A stretch of DNA of 64,000 bases, from contig NZ_JACJUU010000006.1 of NCBI RefSeq assembly GCF_014237865.1, positions 62,001 to 126,000 of the forward strand. The letters run 5' to 3'. This document shows, piece after piece, positions 1 through 7,753 of the stretch; the stretch's first letter is position 1; each line of letters begins with the position of its first letter. Both the position numbers and the translations under genes were made by a program. The notes under the pieces were generated by a model. The model had not been told where the DNA came from and made no database searches. It worked only from the letters and a program-made list of their open reading frames with translations. The DNA is from Pusillimonas minor (GTDB taxonomy: Bacteria; Pseudomonadota; Gammaproteobacteria; Burkholderiales; Burkholderiaceae_B).

Positions 1-329
1 CCGTTGGCTTGCCGCCGTTTGCCTATCAGGCCTTGCTAACCGCCGAGGCCCGCGCGCTCAAGACGGCCGTTGCCTTCTTGTCCGAGGCGGCAGCGCTGCC
101 GGATACCGCGCCCGAGCTTTATCCTACCTCCGACGCGGTTACGCGTTACGACCCTGTGCCATTGCGGGTGGTCAGGGTGGCAAACACCGAAAGGGCGCAA
201 CTTCTGGTCGAGAGCGATAGTCGTCCGGCGTTGCAGGCTTTCTTGACCACTTGGTCAGCCGATGTTGCAGCGCTCGCTACGCGTCATCGTGTGCGCTGCC
301 ATCTTGAAGTCGACCCCCTGGAGATCTGA
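1..329 (+). CDS. priA: Primosomal protein N' (PriA helicase), C-terminal end only
   Basis: Only the last ~109 codons are in the window; the gene enters from the left edge in the frame starting at base 3, and the TTG at base 9 is an internal Leu. The stretch GLPPFAYQALL followed by a basic/acidic alpha-beta domain and the ending HLEVDPLEI matches the PriA C-terminus, the part that helps bind replication fork structures. PriA is the 3'-5' helicase that reloads DnaB at stalled forks. Its TGA shares one base with the ATG of the downstream rep helicase gene (TGATG), so the two are translationally coupled and both serve fork restart. The assignment rests on the tail alone, but the motif and partner agree. 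Confidence 0.85.
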   Translation, partial: VGLPPFAYQALLTAEARALKTAVAFLSEAAALPDTAPELYPTSDAVTRYDPVPLRVVRVANTERAQLLVESDSRPALQAFLTTWSADVAALATRHRVRCHLEVDPLEI

Positions 330-2398
330 TGACAACGTTTACGCACAATGCGTCAATGCCAGTGGGCTACACGTTGCCTGTCGATCTGAACCCGGCGCAG
401 CGCGAGGCCGTGTTGTATTTAAATGGGCCGTGTCTGGTGCTGGCGGGCGCAGGCAGTGGCAAGACCCGCGTCATTACCCAGAAAATTGCTTATTTGCTGC
501 GAGAGTGCGGCTACGCGGGCAGGCAAGTTGTTGCGCTGACGTTTACCAACAAGGCTGCGCGCGAAATGAGCGAACGCATCAAGAATCTTGTTGATCGCAA
601 GGTTTCCAAGGGCCTGACTGTCAGTACGTTTCACTCGCTGGGCGTCAGGTTTTTGCGTGAAGAGGCCGCGTATGTGGGCCTGAAATCGCAGTTCTCGATT
701 TTCGATTCTACCGATGCACTGGCGATTATCCAGGAGCTGTTGGCAACCACCGACAAGGCGCGCCTCAAGGCCGTGCAGCAAACGATCTCGTTATGGAAAA
801 ACGCTTTGGTCGAGCCTGATCAGGCTGAAAAAATTGCGCTAACACCCAGCGACATCGAGGCCGTGCGTGTGTATCGCAGCTATAACGCGACCCTCGAGGC
901 CTACCAGGCGGTTGATTTTGACGACCTGATACGCCTGCCGGCCCGGTTGCTAGAGTCAAATGCCGAGGTGCGGCAGCGTTGGCAAGCCCGTGTACAGTAC
1001 TTGCTGGTCGACGAATACCAGGACACCAACGAATGCCAGTATCGTCTGGTGCGCATGCTAACCGGCGACCGCGCCATGTTTACGGCCGTCGGTGATGACG
1101 ACCAGGCCATCTACGCCTGGCGCGGGGCCACTGTACAAAACCTGGCCAAGCTGACCACCGACTACCCAGGCTTGAAGCTGATCAAGCTTGAACAAAATTA
1201 CAGGTCGGTGCAGCGCGTACTGGCGGCGGCCAATCAGGTTATCAGCCATAACCCGAATTTGTTCGATAAAAAACTCTGGTCCGATCTGGGCGTTGGCGAC
1301 CCCATACAAGTCAAAGCGATGGACTCTGAAGAAATCGAAGCCGAGTCCGTCGCTTTTCGGATTTCCTCCGAGCGGGTCGAGCGTCAGGCCAATTGGCGCG
1401 ACTTTGCTATTTTGTACCGTAGCAATCAGCAGGCGCGGGTGCTTGAGCAGGCCCTGCGCAATTTGCGCATACCGTACTCGGTGTCGGGCGGCCAGAGCTT
1501 TTTCGACAAGGCAGAAATTCGCGACATCTTGTCGTACCTGCGCCTGATTGCCAACGATGCCGATGATCCGTCATTTATTCGCGCGGTGACCACGCCGCGT
1601 CGCGGCATCGGTCAGGCCACCCTGCAGGCGCTGGGCGAGTATGCATCGGCACAGCAGCTGTCCTTGTTCGAAGCGATTTTTTCCATCGGCACCACCGATC
1701 GCCTGTCGGCACGTCAGCTCGAACCGTTGCAAACGTTTGGCGAATTCATTCAGCGGATTCAAACGCGTGCCGCTAAAGAAAGTGCCCAAGCGGCTGGCGA
1801 TATCCTTGACGAATTGCTGGCGGCCATTCAGTACGAGCGCTTCTTGTACGATACCCTCGACGAAAAACCGGCCCAGAACCGCTGGCAAAACGTGCTTGAG
1901 CTTGTGGGCTGGTTAAAGCGCAAAGCCATCGAAGACGACTTGAACGTGATGGCGCTGGTGCAGCATATTGCCTTGGTCACCATGCTCGAGCGCAGCGATG
2001 ACGACGCGCCCGATGCCGTTAAACTGTCGACGTTGCATGCGTCCAAAGGTTTAGAATACCCCCACGTGTTCTTGGTGGGGGTCGAAGAGGGCTTGCTGCC
2101 GCATTTGGGTCGTGATGACGACGACACGGCTTCAGCGGCCGGCGAAGACGCGTTGGCCCAGCGGATCCAGGAAGAGCGCCGTCTGATGTACGTGGGCATT
2201 ACGCGTGCGCAACGCACCCTCAATCTAAGCTGGTGCAAGCGTCGTCGCCGTGCGCGCGAAGACGTCGTGCGTGAACCTTCCCGCTTTATTGCCGAAATGG
2301 GTTTTCAGGCCGGGAATGCTGCAGGTGTCGATACTGCCGCCGGGCTAAGCCCCAAAGAGCGCCTGGGCATGCTTAAACAGTTACTGAACAAATCGTAG
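329..2398 (+). CDS. rep: ATP-dependent DNA helicase Rep (UvrD/Rep superfamily 1A)
   Basis: A 689-residue SF1A 3'-5' DNA helicase. All motifs are visible in order: Walker A GAGSGKT (residues 40-46), TFTNKAAREM, DEYQDTN motif II (about 228), GDDDQAIYAWRGA (about 254), LEQNYRS motif IV (about 287), TLHASKGLEYP motif V (about 568) and YVGITRAQ motif VI (about 620). Length and N-terminus (NPAQREAVLYLNGPCLVLAG) fit E. coli Rep (673 aa) better than UvrD. Rep clears proteins ahead of the fork and helps PriA-dependent restart, which suits its one-base overlap with priA. A PcrA/UvrD label is the only realistic alternative. Confidence 0.95.
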   Translation: MTTFTHNASMPVGYTLPVDLNPAQREAVLYLNGPCLVLAGAGSGKTRVITQKIAYLLRECGYAGRQVVALTFTNKAAREMSERIKNLVDRKVSKGLTVSTFHSLGVRFLREEAAYVGLKSQFSIFDSTDALAIIQELLATTDKARLKAVQQTISLWKNALVEPDQAEKIALTPSDIEAVRVYRSYNATLEAYQAVDFDDLIRLPARLLESNAEVRQRWQARVQYLLVDEYQDTNECQYRLVRMLTGDRAMFTAVGDDDQAIYAWRGATVQNLAKLTTDYPGLKLIKLEQNYRSVQRVLAAANQVISHNPNLFDKKLWSDLGVGDPIQVKAMDSEEIEAESVAFRISSERVERQANWRDFAILYRSNQQARVLEQALRNLRIPYSVSGGQSFFDKAEIRDILSYLRLIANDADDPSFIRAVTTPRRGIGQATLQALGEYASAQQLSLFEAIFSIGTTDRLSARQLEPLQTFGEFIQRIQTRAAKESAQAAGDILDELLAAIQYERFLYDTLDEKPAQNRWQNVLELVGWLKRKAIEDDLNVMALVQHIALVTMLERSDDDAPDAVKLSTLHASKGLEYPHVFLVGVEEGLLPHLGRDDDDTASAAGEDALAQRIQEERRLMYVGITRAQRTLNLSWCKRRRRAREDVVREPSRFIAEMGFQAGNAAGVDTAAGLSPKERLGMLKQLLNKS

Positions 2399-2450
2399 TT
2401 TTTATTTTCGACGACCGTGGCCACGGCTGCGTGTCAGGAGACGGAGTGAT

Positions 2451-3986
2451 ATGAAAGAAATCAACACCATTGGTATTGTCGGCGCGGGCGCCATGGGCCG
2501 CGGTATTGCCCAAATTGCGGCACAGGCGGGTATTGTCGTCAAATTGTTCGACCTGAACGCAGCAGCGGTTTCTGCCGCGCGCGAGGCGCTGCAACAAACC
2601 TGGGACAAACTCTCGGCCAAAGGCAAGTTGTCGGCCGACGACGCCGCTGCAGCGCTGGGCCGCATTCAGGCGTGTGCCGACTTGTCCGATATGGCGTCGG
2701 CCGATCTGGTCATCGAGGCCGTTATCGAGCGTCTCGATGTCAAACGCGACCTGTTCAAGCAGCTCGAAGCGATTGTTTCGGCTGATTGCATTCTGGCGTC
2801 CAACACGTCGTCACTGGCCATTACGGCCATTGCTGCAGCTTGCGACAAGCCGGGTCGTGTTGCTGGTTTCCATTTCTTCAACCCTGTGCCGCTCATGAAA
2901 GTGGTCGAGATCATCGACGGCTTGCGCTCCGATCGGGAAACAGGCGACGCCCTGATGGCGCTGGCGCGCAAAATGGGCCACAAGCCGGTGCGCGCCAAAG
3001 ACATGCCGGGTTTCATCGTTAATCATGCCGGCCGTGGCCTGAACATCGAAGGTCTTCGCACGGCGCAAGAATCGGTCGCGCCGTTTTACCAGATCGACGC
3101 CATCATGCGCGAACAGGCCGGCTTTCGCATGGGGCCTTTCGAACTGCTTGACTTGACCGCCCTCGATGTATCCCACCCGGTCATGGAGTCAATCTATCAG
3201 CAGTTTTACGACGAGCCGCGTTTCCGCCCCTCGCCAATTACCGCCGTGCGTTTTGCCGGCGGCTTGTTGGGGCGTAAAACGGGTGAAGGTTTTTACAAAT
3301 ACACCGATGGCCAAAAGCAAGTGCCTGCCGAACCCGCCGTACCGGCGCTGCCAGCCGGCCTGAAAGTGTGGGTGGCACCTTACCATTCGGTGGGCCACAA
3401 GCGGGCGTTGGGTTTGCTTAAAACATTGGGTGCCACGGTAGTGTCGTCCGAGCAACCGCCCGTCGATGCACTGTTGGTGGTCACTCCCTATGGCGAAGAC
3501 TCGGCATCGGTCGTCAGCGCCCATCAGCTCGATGGCGAACGCACTGTTGCACTGGACACCTTCTTTGGTCTTGAGCAGGGCAAACGCCGTGTTGTCATGT
3601 GCTCGTTGGCCACCTCGCCCCAATGGCGCGATGCGGCTCATGCACTGTTTGCATCCGACAACACGCCGGTATCTATTATTGATGACTCGGCCGGGTTTGT
3701 GGGCCAGCGCCTTGTGGCGGCCATCGTCAATGTGGCTTGCGACATTGCCCAGCAAACCATCGCTTCGCCCGAAGACATTGATCTGGCCGTGTCGTTAGGC
3801 CTGGGCTACCCCATGGGCGGCCCGCTAAGCATGGGCGACACCCTGGGTGCTGCACACATTCTTGAAATTTTGCGGGCCATGCACCGCACCACTGGCGACA
3901 TGCGTTACCGCGCCAGCCTGTGGTTGCAGCGGCGCGTTCAACTGGGTGTGTCGCTTCGCACCGAACCCGCGTGCGTGTCGGTTTAA
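2451..3986 (+). CDS. 3-hydroxyacyl-CoA dehydrogenase, PaaH/PaaC type (3-hydroxyadipyl-CoA dehydrogenase-like)
   Basis: A 511-residue NAD-dependent L-3-hydroxyacyl-CoA dehydrogenase. The Rossmann motif GAGAMGRG is at residues 11-18, NTSSLAI and GFHFFNPVPLMKVVEI (catalytic His about 140) follow, then the C-terminal domain DMPGFIVNHAGR. At ~510 aa it is longer than simple HADs (~285 aa) and carries a second C-terminal HAD-C-like half (about 395-511, GFVGQRLVAAIVN), the architecture of PaaH in phenylacetate catabolism. No other paa gene is nearby, so the physiological substrate is uncertain. A strong SD (GGAGACGGAG) precedes the ATG, and a bidirectional terminator lies 35 nt after the stop. Confidence 0.88.
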   Translation: MKEINTIGIVGAGAMGRGIAQIAAQAGIVVKLFDLNAAAVSAAREALQQTWDKLSAKGKLSADDAAAALGRIQACADLSDMASADLVIEAVIERLDVKRDLFKQLEAIVSADCILASNTSSLAITAIAAACDKPGRVAGFHFFNPVPLMKVVEIIDGLRSDRETGDALMALARKMGHKPVRAKDMPGFIVNHAGRGLNIEGLRTAQESVAPFYQIDAIMREQAGFRMGPFELLDLTALDVSHPVMESIYQQFYDEPRFRPSPITAVRFAGGLLGRKTGEGFYKYTDGQKQVPAEPAVPALPAGLKVWVAPYHSVGHKRALGLLKTLGATVVSSEQPPVDALLVVTPYGEDSASVVSAHQLDGERTVALDTFFGLEQGKRRVVMCSLATSPQWRDAAHALFASDNTPVSIIDDSAGFVGQRLVAAIVNVACDIAQQTIASPEDIDLAVSLGLGYPMGGPLSMGDTLGAAHILEILRAMHRTTGDMRYRASLWLQRRVQLGVSLRTEPACVSV

Positions 3987-4019
3987 GTCGGGGTGTGGGT
4001 TAAGTCTTTAACCAGACGC

Positions 4020-4050
4020 AAAAAAAGCAGCCTTCGGGCTGCTTTTTTTA
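4020..4050. terminator. Bidirectional Rho-independent terminator
   Basis: The hairpin AGCAGCC-TTCG-GGCTGCT is flanked by an A run on the left and a T run on the right, so it can end transcription of the dehydrogenase gene (+) and of the convergent cytochrome c gene (-). The UUCG tetraloop is typical of strong intrinsic terminators. Confidence 0.92.
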
Positions 4051-4120
4051 TGAAGAACGGCTTGCTGGTTTGGGGCTGCGTTGGCATTATGCGAACGCTT
4101 TATGCCCCGGCCGTGCTGGA

Positions 4121-5035
4121 TTACTGCGACTTTGAAACCATGTACTGAACGGCTGCGCGGATTTCGTCGTCGGAGGCTTGTGTGCCGCCCCGAGGAGGCA
4201 TGGCGCCTTTGCCCTTGATGGCAATGGCAACCATTGTGTCCATGCCAGTGGCAATAAGGGGTGCCCATGCGGCCTTGTCGCCCAGTTTGGGGGCGCCGGC
4301 CAAGCCCATGTCGTGGCACGAGAAGCACATGGATTTGTAGAGCTTTTCGCCGGCGGGATCGACCGAGGCGGGGGCTGCGGCAGCGGTTTGGGCGGCTGCA
4401 GGGGCTTCGGCTTTAGGCGCTTCGGCCGGGGCAGCCGCAGGGGCAGCAGCTACAGGGGCCGCCGGTGCTGCTGCGGCAGCGGGTGCGGCCTCAGCGGCCT
4501 TGTCTTCGGCGGCGGGCTCTTTGGGTTCTTCGAACGAAGCGCCCGACTGATTGGCCATGTAGACCACAGCGCGGTGAATTTCGAAGTCGTCGAGGGTGGG
4601 GTTGCCGCCCTTGGCAGGCATGGCGTTTTTACCCTTGATGGCGTTGGTAACCAGTGTGTCTTCGCCCGAAGCGACCAGTGGCGCCCATGCGGCTTTGTCG
4701 CCCATTTTTGGCGCGCCGGCAACACCGGCGTTATGGCACGAAGCACAGGTGGTTTCGTAGACTTGCTGGCCGGTTTTGAAGACTTTGGGTGCGTTGGCGT
4801 CGACCAGTGCGAAGCCCGCAACCGGTTTGATGCGCTGGGCAATGGCCTCGGGGGTTTGGGCGTCGGAGCCCGCGCCAACCAGATCGCTGGATACGACCAG
4901 GCGAATCAGCAGGAAAATGATGATGACGGGAACGATAAACGACAGGACAACCGTGACAATAAGTTGTTTGGGTGTCTTGATGGGGCCTTCATGCCCTTCG
5001 TGGTTTTCTTCGTTGTGGTGTTCTGTGTTGTTCAT
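4121..5035 (-). CDS. Membrane-anchored di-heme cytochrome c5-type protein
   Basis: A 304-residue protein read from the ATG at 5035, which has an AGGA Shine-Dalgarno; an upstream in-frame ATG (5089) would add 18 residues without a clear ribosome site. A His/Glu-rich N-terminus is followed by one membrane anchor (about 23-48), a first cytochrome domain with CASCH (97-101) and likely axial Met139 (AMPAKGG), an Ala/Pro-rich flexible linker (about 170-228), and a second domain with CFSCH (237-241) and likely axial Met279 (AMPPRGG). The two domains share GAPKxGDKAAWAPL and arose by duplication. Role: periplasmic electron transfer, probably to a terminal oxidase; the partner is not visible here. Confidence 0.88.
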   Translation of the reverse strand: MNNTEHHNEENHEGHEGPIKTPKQLIVTVVLSFIVPVIIIFLLIRLVVSSDLVGAGSDAQTPEAIAQRIKPVAGFALVDANAPKVFKTGQQVYETTCASCHNAGVAGAPKMGDKAAWAPLVASGEDTLVTNAIKGKNAMPAKGGNPTLDDFEIHRAVVYMANQSGASFEEPKEPAAEDKAAEAAPAAAAAPAAPVAAAPAAAPAEAPKAEAPAAAQTAAAAPASVDPAGEKLYKSMCFSCHDMGLAGAPKLGDKAAWAPLIATGMDTMVAIAIKGKGAMPPRGGTQASDDEIRAAVQYMVSKSQ

Positions 5036-5146
5036 ACTCGAGTCCTGCGTATACGGGAACAAAGGCGCTTGCCTGGATCGGTAAATCAAACTAAGTTAGC
5101 GATTATAACGGGTGTGTCGCCCGATTGCAGGGCGTGGGTCAGGGTA

Positions 5147-5178
5147 TTGAAAAAACTTTGCCGTAAACGCGCTACAAT
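5147..5178 (+). promoter_or_regulatory. Probable sigma-70 promoter of tRNA-Arg
   Basis: A good -10 hexamer TACAAT (5173-5178) lies 11 nt before the tRNA. The best -35 match is TTGAAA (5147-5152), but the 20-bp spacer is long, so the -35 assignment is weak. Position directly upstream of a stable RNA gene is the main support. Confidence 0.45.
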
Positions 5179-5189
5179 AGCCGGCTGAC

Positions 5190-5264
5190 GCGCCCGTAGT
5201 TCAATGGATAGAATTAGAGTTTCCGAAGCTCTCGATACAGGTTCGATTCCTGTCGGGCGCGCCA
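5190..5264 (+). tRNA. tRNA-Arg (anticodon CCG)
   Basis: The cloverleaf folds fully: acceptor GCGCCCG/CGGGCGC, D stem GTTC/GAAT, anticodon stem AGAGT/GCTCT with loop TTCCGAA (anticodon CCG, reads CGG Arg), T arm ACAGG-TTCGATT-CCTGT, discriminator G and an encoded CCA. The catabolic GntR/Rieske cluster starts immediately 3' of it. I did not find a second copy of the tRNA 3' end in the window, so integration at this tRNA is not shown. Confidence 0.96.
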
Positions 5265-5328
5265 ACTGCAGCATCCCCTTCTATACGCCCACGCTTGCAT
5301 GCACCCGTCACAATCCCTTTTCGGGTTG

Positions 5329-6072
5329 TCAGGGTCGCAACAGTTTCTCCGAATCCCGCACCAACTGAAACCCCGGCAGTATCTTTGCAGCCCGTTCTGG
5401 GTCTTCCATGGCAAAGTCCAGGTTCTGGCGTGCAATTTCTACGTGCTCTTCGCCTAATGCCTGGGCACGGCTTCCCTGATGCTTTTCAATGGCTTGCACA
5501 ATGGCGTGGTGGGTACGGTGAGCCTGCTTCATCCATTCGTGGCCTTCTTCCATTGACGACTGCATGGGCAACGTTGCGCTGGCTGCAGCAAAAGCCTGGC
5601 TGTTCAAGGTTTCAATAGTGCGTGCCAGCGTCTTGTTGGCGCAGCCGTCGATAATGGCCTGGTGAAAGCGGTCGTTCATTTGGGCGTAACGCGCATAGTC
5701 GTCAAGGTCCATGTTGGCCTTGAATACGACGGCATCCCCTTCATCCAGGCAGTCTTTCAGAATTTTCATGGTGCGACGCGACGCGCCGTTTTCGGCCAGC
5801 AGGCGGGCGGCAAAGCCCTCGATGACCCCGCGCATCCGGATCGCGTCGGACACATCTTGCATAGTGAAACTGCGCATGTGGTAACCGCCGCCCGGCGAGG
5901 CCTCGATGAGCCCTTCGTGCTCGAGCGAGACCAGGGCCTGACGAACGGGTGTGCGCGATGTGTTCAAACGTTCTGACAGCGGAATTTCGGCCAGCCGCTC
6001 GCCCGGCGCAAAAGTACCGTTAAGGATCAGGCCGCGCAGTTGCACGAGAACTCGGGATTGTTGGGAGGTCAT
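5329..6072 (-). CDS. GntR-family transcriptional regulator, FadR/FCD subfamily
   Basis: A 247-residue regulator. Residues 5-66 are a GntR winged helix (LRGLILNGTFAPGERL, then SRTPVRQALVSLEHEGLI), and about 85-215 form the helical FCD ligand-binding domain (MRGVIEGFAARLLAENG, with His/Asp residues that usually bind metal and a carboxylate). It is divergent from the Rieske oxygenase gene, the standard arrangement for a local repressor of a catabolic operon. Three copies of a TTGTATRCAA palindrome, of the length and symmetry FCD regulators usually recognise, lie in the shared intergenic region, one of them 29 nt before its own start. Inducer is probably the substrate or an acidic intermediate of the pathway. 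Confidence 0.9.
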   Translation of the reverse strand: MTSQQSRVLVQLRGLILNGTFAPGERLAEIPLSERLNTSRTPVRQALVSLEHEGLIEASPGGGYHMRSFTMQDVSDAIRMRGVIEGFAARLLAENGASRRTMKILKDCLDEGDAVVFKANMDLDDYARYAQMNDRFHQAIIDGCANKTLARTIETLNSQAFAAASATLPMQSSMEEGHEWMKQAHRTHHAIVQAIEKHQGSRAQALGEEHVEIARQNLDFAMEDPERAAKILPGFQLVRDSEKLLRP

Positions 6073-6100
6073 GTTGTCTGGCTTTTGATGGACATTGTTA

Positions 6101-6110
6101 TTGTATACAG
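6101..6110. promoter_or_regulatory. Candidate GntR operator 1
   Basis: TTGTATACAG, a one-mismatch copy of the perfect palindrome TTGTATACAA found at 6365. It lies 29 bp upstream of the regulator start codon, in position for autoregulation. Confidence 0.5.
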
Positions 6111-6187
6111 GCCAATGGCGTTGCGTAGCCGCGCGCGCTTAACCGGGGCTTTATAGGGCGAGTGCTGGCATTAATCGTCTTGAATCA

Positions 6188-6197
6188 TTGTATGCAA
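6188..6197. promoter_or_regulatory. Candidate GntR operator 2
   Basis: TTGTATGCAA, a one-mismatch copy of the same palindrome, in the middle of the divergent region, 87 bp from operator 1 and 177 bp from operator 3 (centre to centre). Confidence 0.5.
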
Positions 6198-6364
6198 TTG
6201 GCTTGTTTTTGGCCTGATGGCATCCGGTTTGTTAGGGGTTTATACCAATAAAAAATACCTTGTTAATCGCTATTTAATCAACCAAGTAATTGATAATAAA
6301 CAGCATTTTAATTGGTTTGCTTTGCTTTATGGTGGCGCGCTGAAATTGCGATGAAAATGGCTTG

Positions 6365-6380
6365 TTGTATACAATTGTAT
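6365..6380. promoter_or_regulatory. Candidate GntR operator 3 (overlaps Rieske operon -10)
   Basis: TTGTATACAA (6365-6374) is a perfect palindrome, overlapped by a second perfect one, ATACAATTGTAT (6369-6380). It covers the likely -10 of the Rieske operon and ends 33 bp before the start codon, so binding here should block initiation. Confidence 0.55.
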
Positions 6381-6413
6381 TCATCATTTATTGCCATTGT
6401 TTCAGGGGGCTAT

Positions 6414-7751
6414 ATGCTTAGTGCTCAACAAAACGATTTCATCACCCGTGTCGGGCCTGGCGCACCTGCCGGTCAGCTGCTGCGCCGCTATTGGCAGCCG
6501 GTTGCCCTGGTCGACGAGCTCGAAGGGCCGCGCCCCGTGCGCCCGGTGCGGCTTATGGGCCAAGCGTTTGTTTTGTTCCGCGACGAAGCGGGCGAACTGG
6601 GCTTCATCGATCGCGACTGTCCGCACCGTGGCGCCGACCTGGCGTATGGCCGTATCGAAAACGGCGGTTTGCGTTGCCCGTTTCATGGCTGGTTGTTCAA
6701 TGTGAAGGGCGACTGCCTGGAGACACCTGCCGAACCTGAAGGCAGCAAGCTGCATACCCGTATCAAGCAGCGCGCGTATCCGGTGGTTCAGCGTAGCGGC
6801 ATTATTTTTGCCTACATCGGCGAGGGCGAGCCGCCCGCATTTCCCGAGTTTGACTGCTTTGTCGCACCCGACACGCATACCTTTGCCTTTAAGGGCCTGA
6901 TCGAGTGCAACTGGCTGCAGGCGCTTGAGGTTGGCATGGACCCGGCGCACGCGTCTTATTTGCATCGTTTCTTCGAAGACGAAGATACGTCGGAAAGCTA
7001 TGGCAAACAGTTTCGCGGGGCTTCTGCCGATTCAGATATGCCCATCACCCGTGTGCTGCGCGAGTACGACCGCCCCGATATTTCGGTCGACCCGACAGCT
7101 TATGGCTTTCGGTTAACCGCTTTACGCAAGCTGCCTCAGGCCCAAACCCATGTGCGCGTCACCAACGTTGTCTTCCCGCAGGCGTTTGTCATCCCCATGA
7201 GCGCCGAAATGACCATTTCGCAATGGCATGTGCCGATCGACGACACCCATTGCTACTGGTATGCCATCTTTACCAGCTTTACCGGCCCTGTCGATAAAAA
7301 ACGCATGCGCGAACAGCGCCTTGAACTTTACGAGCTGCCCGATTACGTATCGCGCAAGAACAAGCGTAACAACTACGGCTACAACATCGACGAACAGAAC
7401 ACCCAAACCTATACGGGGATGGGCTTTGACATCAACGTACACGACCAGTGGGCGATTGAGTCGCAGGGGCCCATTCAAGACCGCACCCGTGAGCACCTGG
7501 GCACCACCGACAAGGGCATCGTGGCGTTTCGCCGTCAGTTGGTGCGCGCCATCGAAAGCACGCTGGAAGGGGGCGATGCACCCATGCTTATCTCTGTCGA
7601 TCAGGCCTCTGGCTTTAGTGGGCCGCCTTCTATCGACGGTATTGAAAAGGCAGGCGTTGACCCCGTGCAATATTGGCAAGAGGCCGACCTGGCACGCCGC
7701 AAGGCTTGTGACTGGGCAGCTGCGCGCCTGACCGAGCCCGCCGGAGAATAA
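6414..7751 (+). CDS. Rieske [2Fe-2S] aromatic oxygenase, phthalate-dioxygenase-like terminal component
   Basis: A 445-residue oxygenase from the ATG at 6414 (SD AGGGGG 5 nt upstream). The Rieske cluster ligands are C69-P-H71 and C88-x2-H91. The catalytic domain carries the mononuclear iron motif E172-x3-D176-x2-H179-x4-H184. The N-terminus (TRVGPGAPAGQLLRRYWQPV) places it with phthalate 4,5-dioxygenase-like, alpha-only oxygenases, a group that includes ring hydroxylases and O-/N-dealkylases; no beta subunit is present. The ferredoxin encoded two genes downstream is its likely electron donor; no reductase is encoded here. It leads a run of catabolic genes with a 2-nt gap to the glutamine-synthetase-like gene. 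The substrate cannot be read from sequence. Confidence 0.9.
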   Translation: MLSAQQNDFITRVGPGAPAGQLLRRYWQPVALVDELEGPRPVRPVRLMGQAFVLFRDEAGELGFIDRDCPHRGADLAYGRIENGGLRCPFHGWLFNVKGDCLETPAEPEGSKLHTRIKQRAYPVVQRSGIIFAYIGEGEPPAFPEFDCFVAPDTHTFAFKGLIECNWLQALEVGMDPAHASYLHRFFEDEDTSESYGKQFRGASADSDMPITRVLREYDRPDISVDPTAYGFRLTALRKLPQAQTHVRVTNVVFPQAFVIPMSAEMTISQWHVPIDDTHCYWYAIFTSFTGPVDKKRMREQRLELYELPDYVSRKNKRNNYGYNIDEQNTQTYTGMGFDINVHDQWAIESQGPIQDRTREHLGTTDKGIVAFRRQLVRAIESTLEGGDAPMLISVDQASGFSGPPSIDGIEKAGVDPVQYWQEADLARRKACDWAAARLTEPAGE

Positions 7752-7753
7752 CC

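Larger units (their letters stand above)
6073..6413. promoter_or_regulatory. Divergent AT-rich control region between GntR regulator and Rieske operon
   Basis: 341 bp without a gene. The right half (about 6230-6310) is markedly AT-rich compared with its surroundings and includes A/T tracts, so DNA bending is possible. It contains three related palindromes described separately and a candidate sigma-70 promoter for the Rieske operon: TTGCGA (6346-6351), 16 bp, TATACA (6368-6373). That -10 overlaps the rightmost palindrome, which would suit repression by steric block. An ATG at 6312 would extend the Rieske protein through this region, but the extension lacks a ribosome site and would run across the promoter. 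Confidence 0.6.

Noticed and set aside
4178-5188. Plus-strand frame of 336 codons opposite the cytochrome gene
   Set aside because: Gly/Arg-rich shadow of the Ala/Pro-rich cytochrome linker; it has no domain and crosses the true gene with its heme motifs.
5241-5264. tRNA-Arg 3' end as an att site of an integrated element
   Set aside because: No second copy of the 3' end and no integrase were found in the window.
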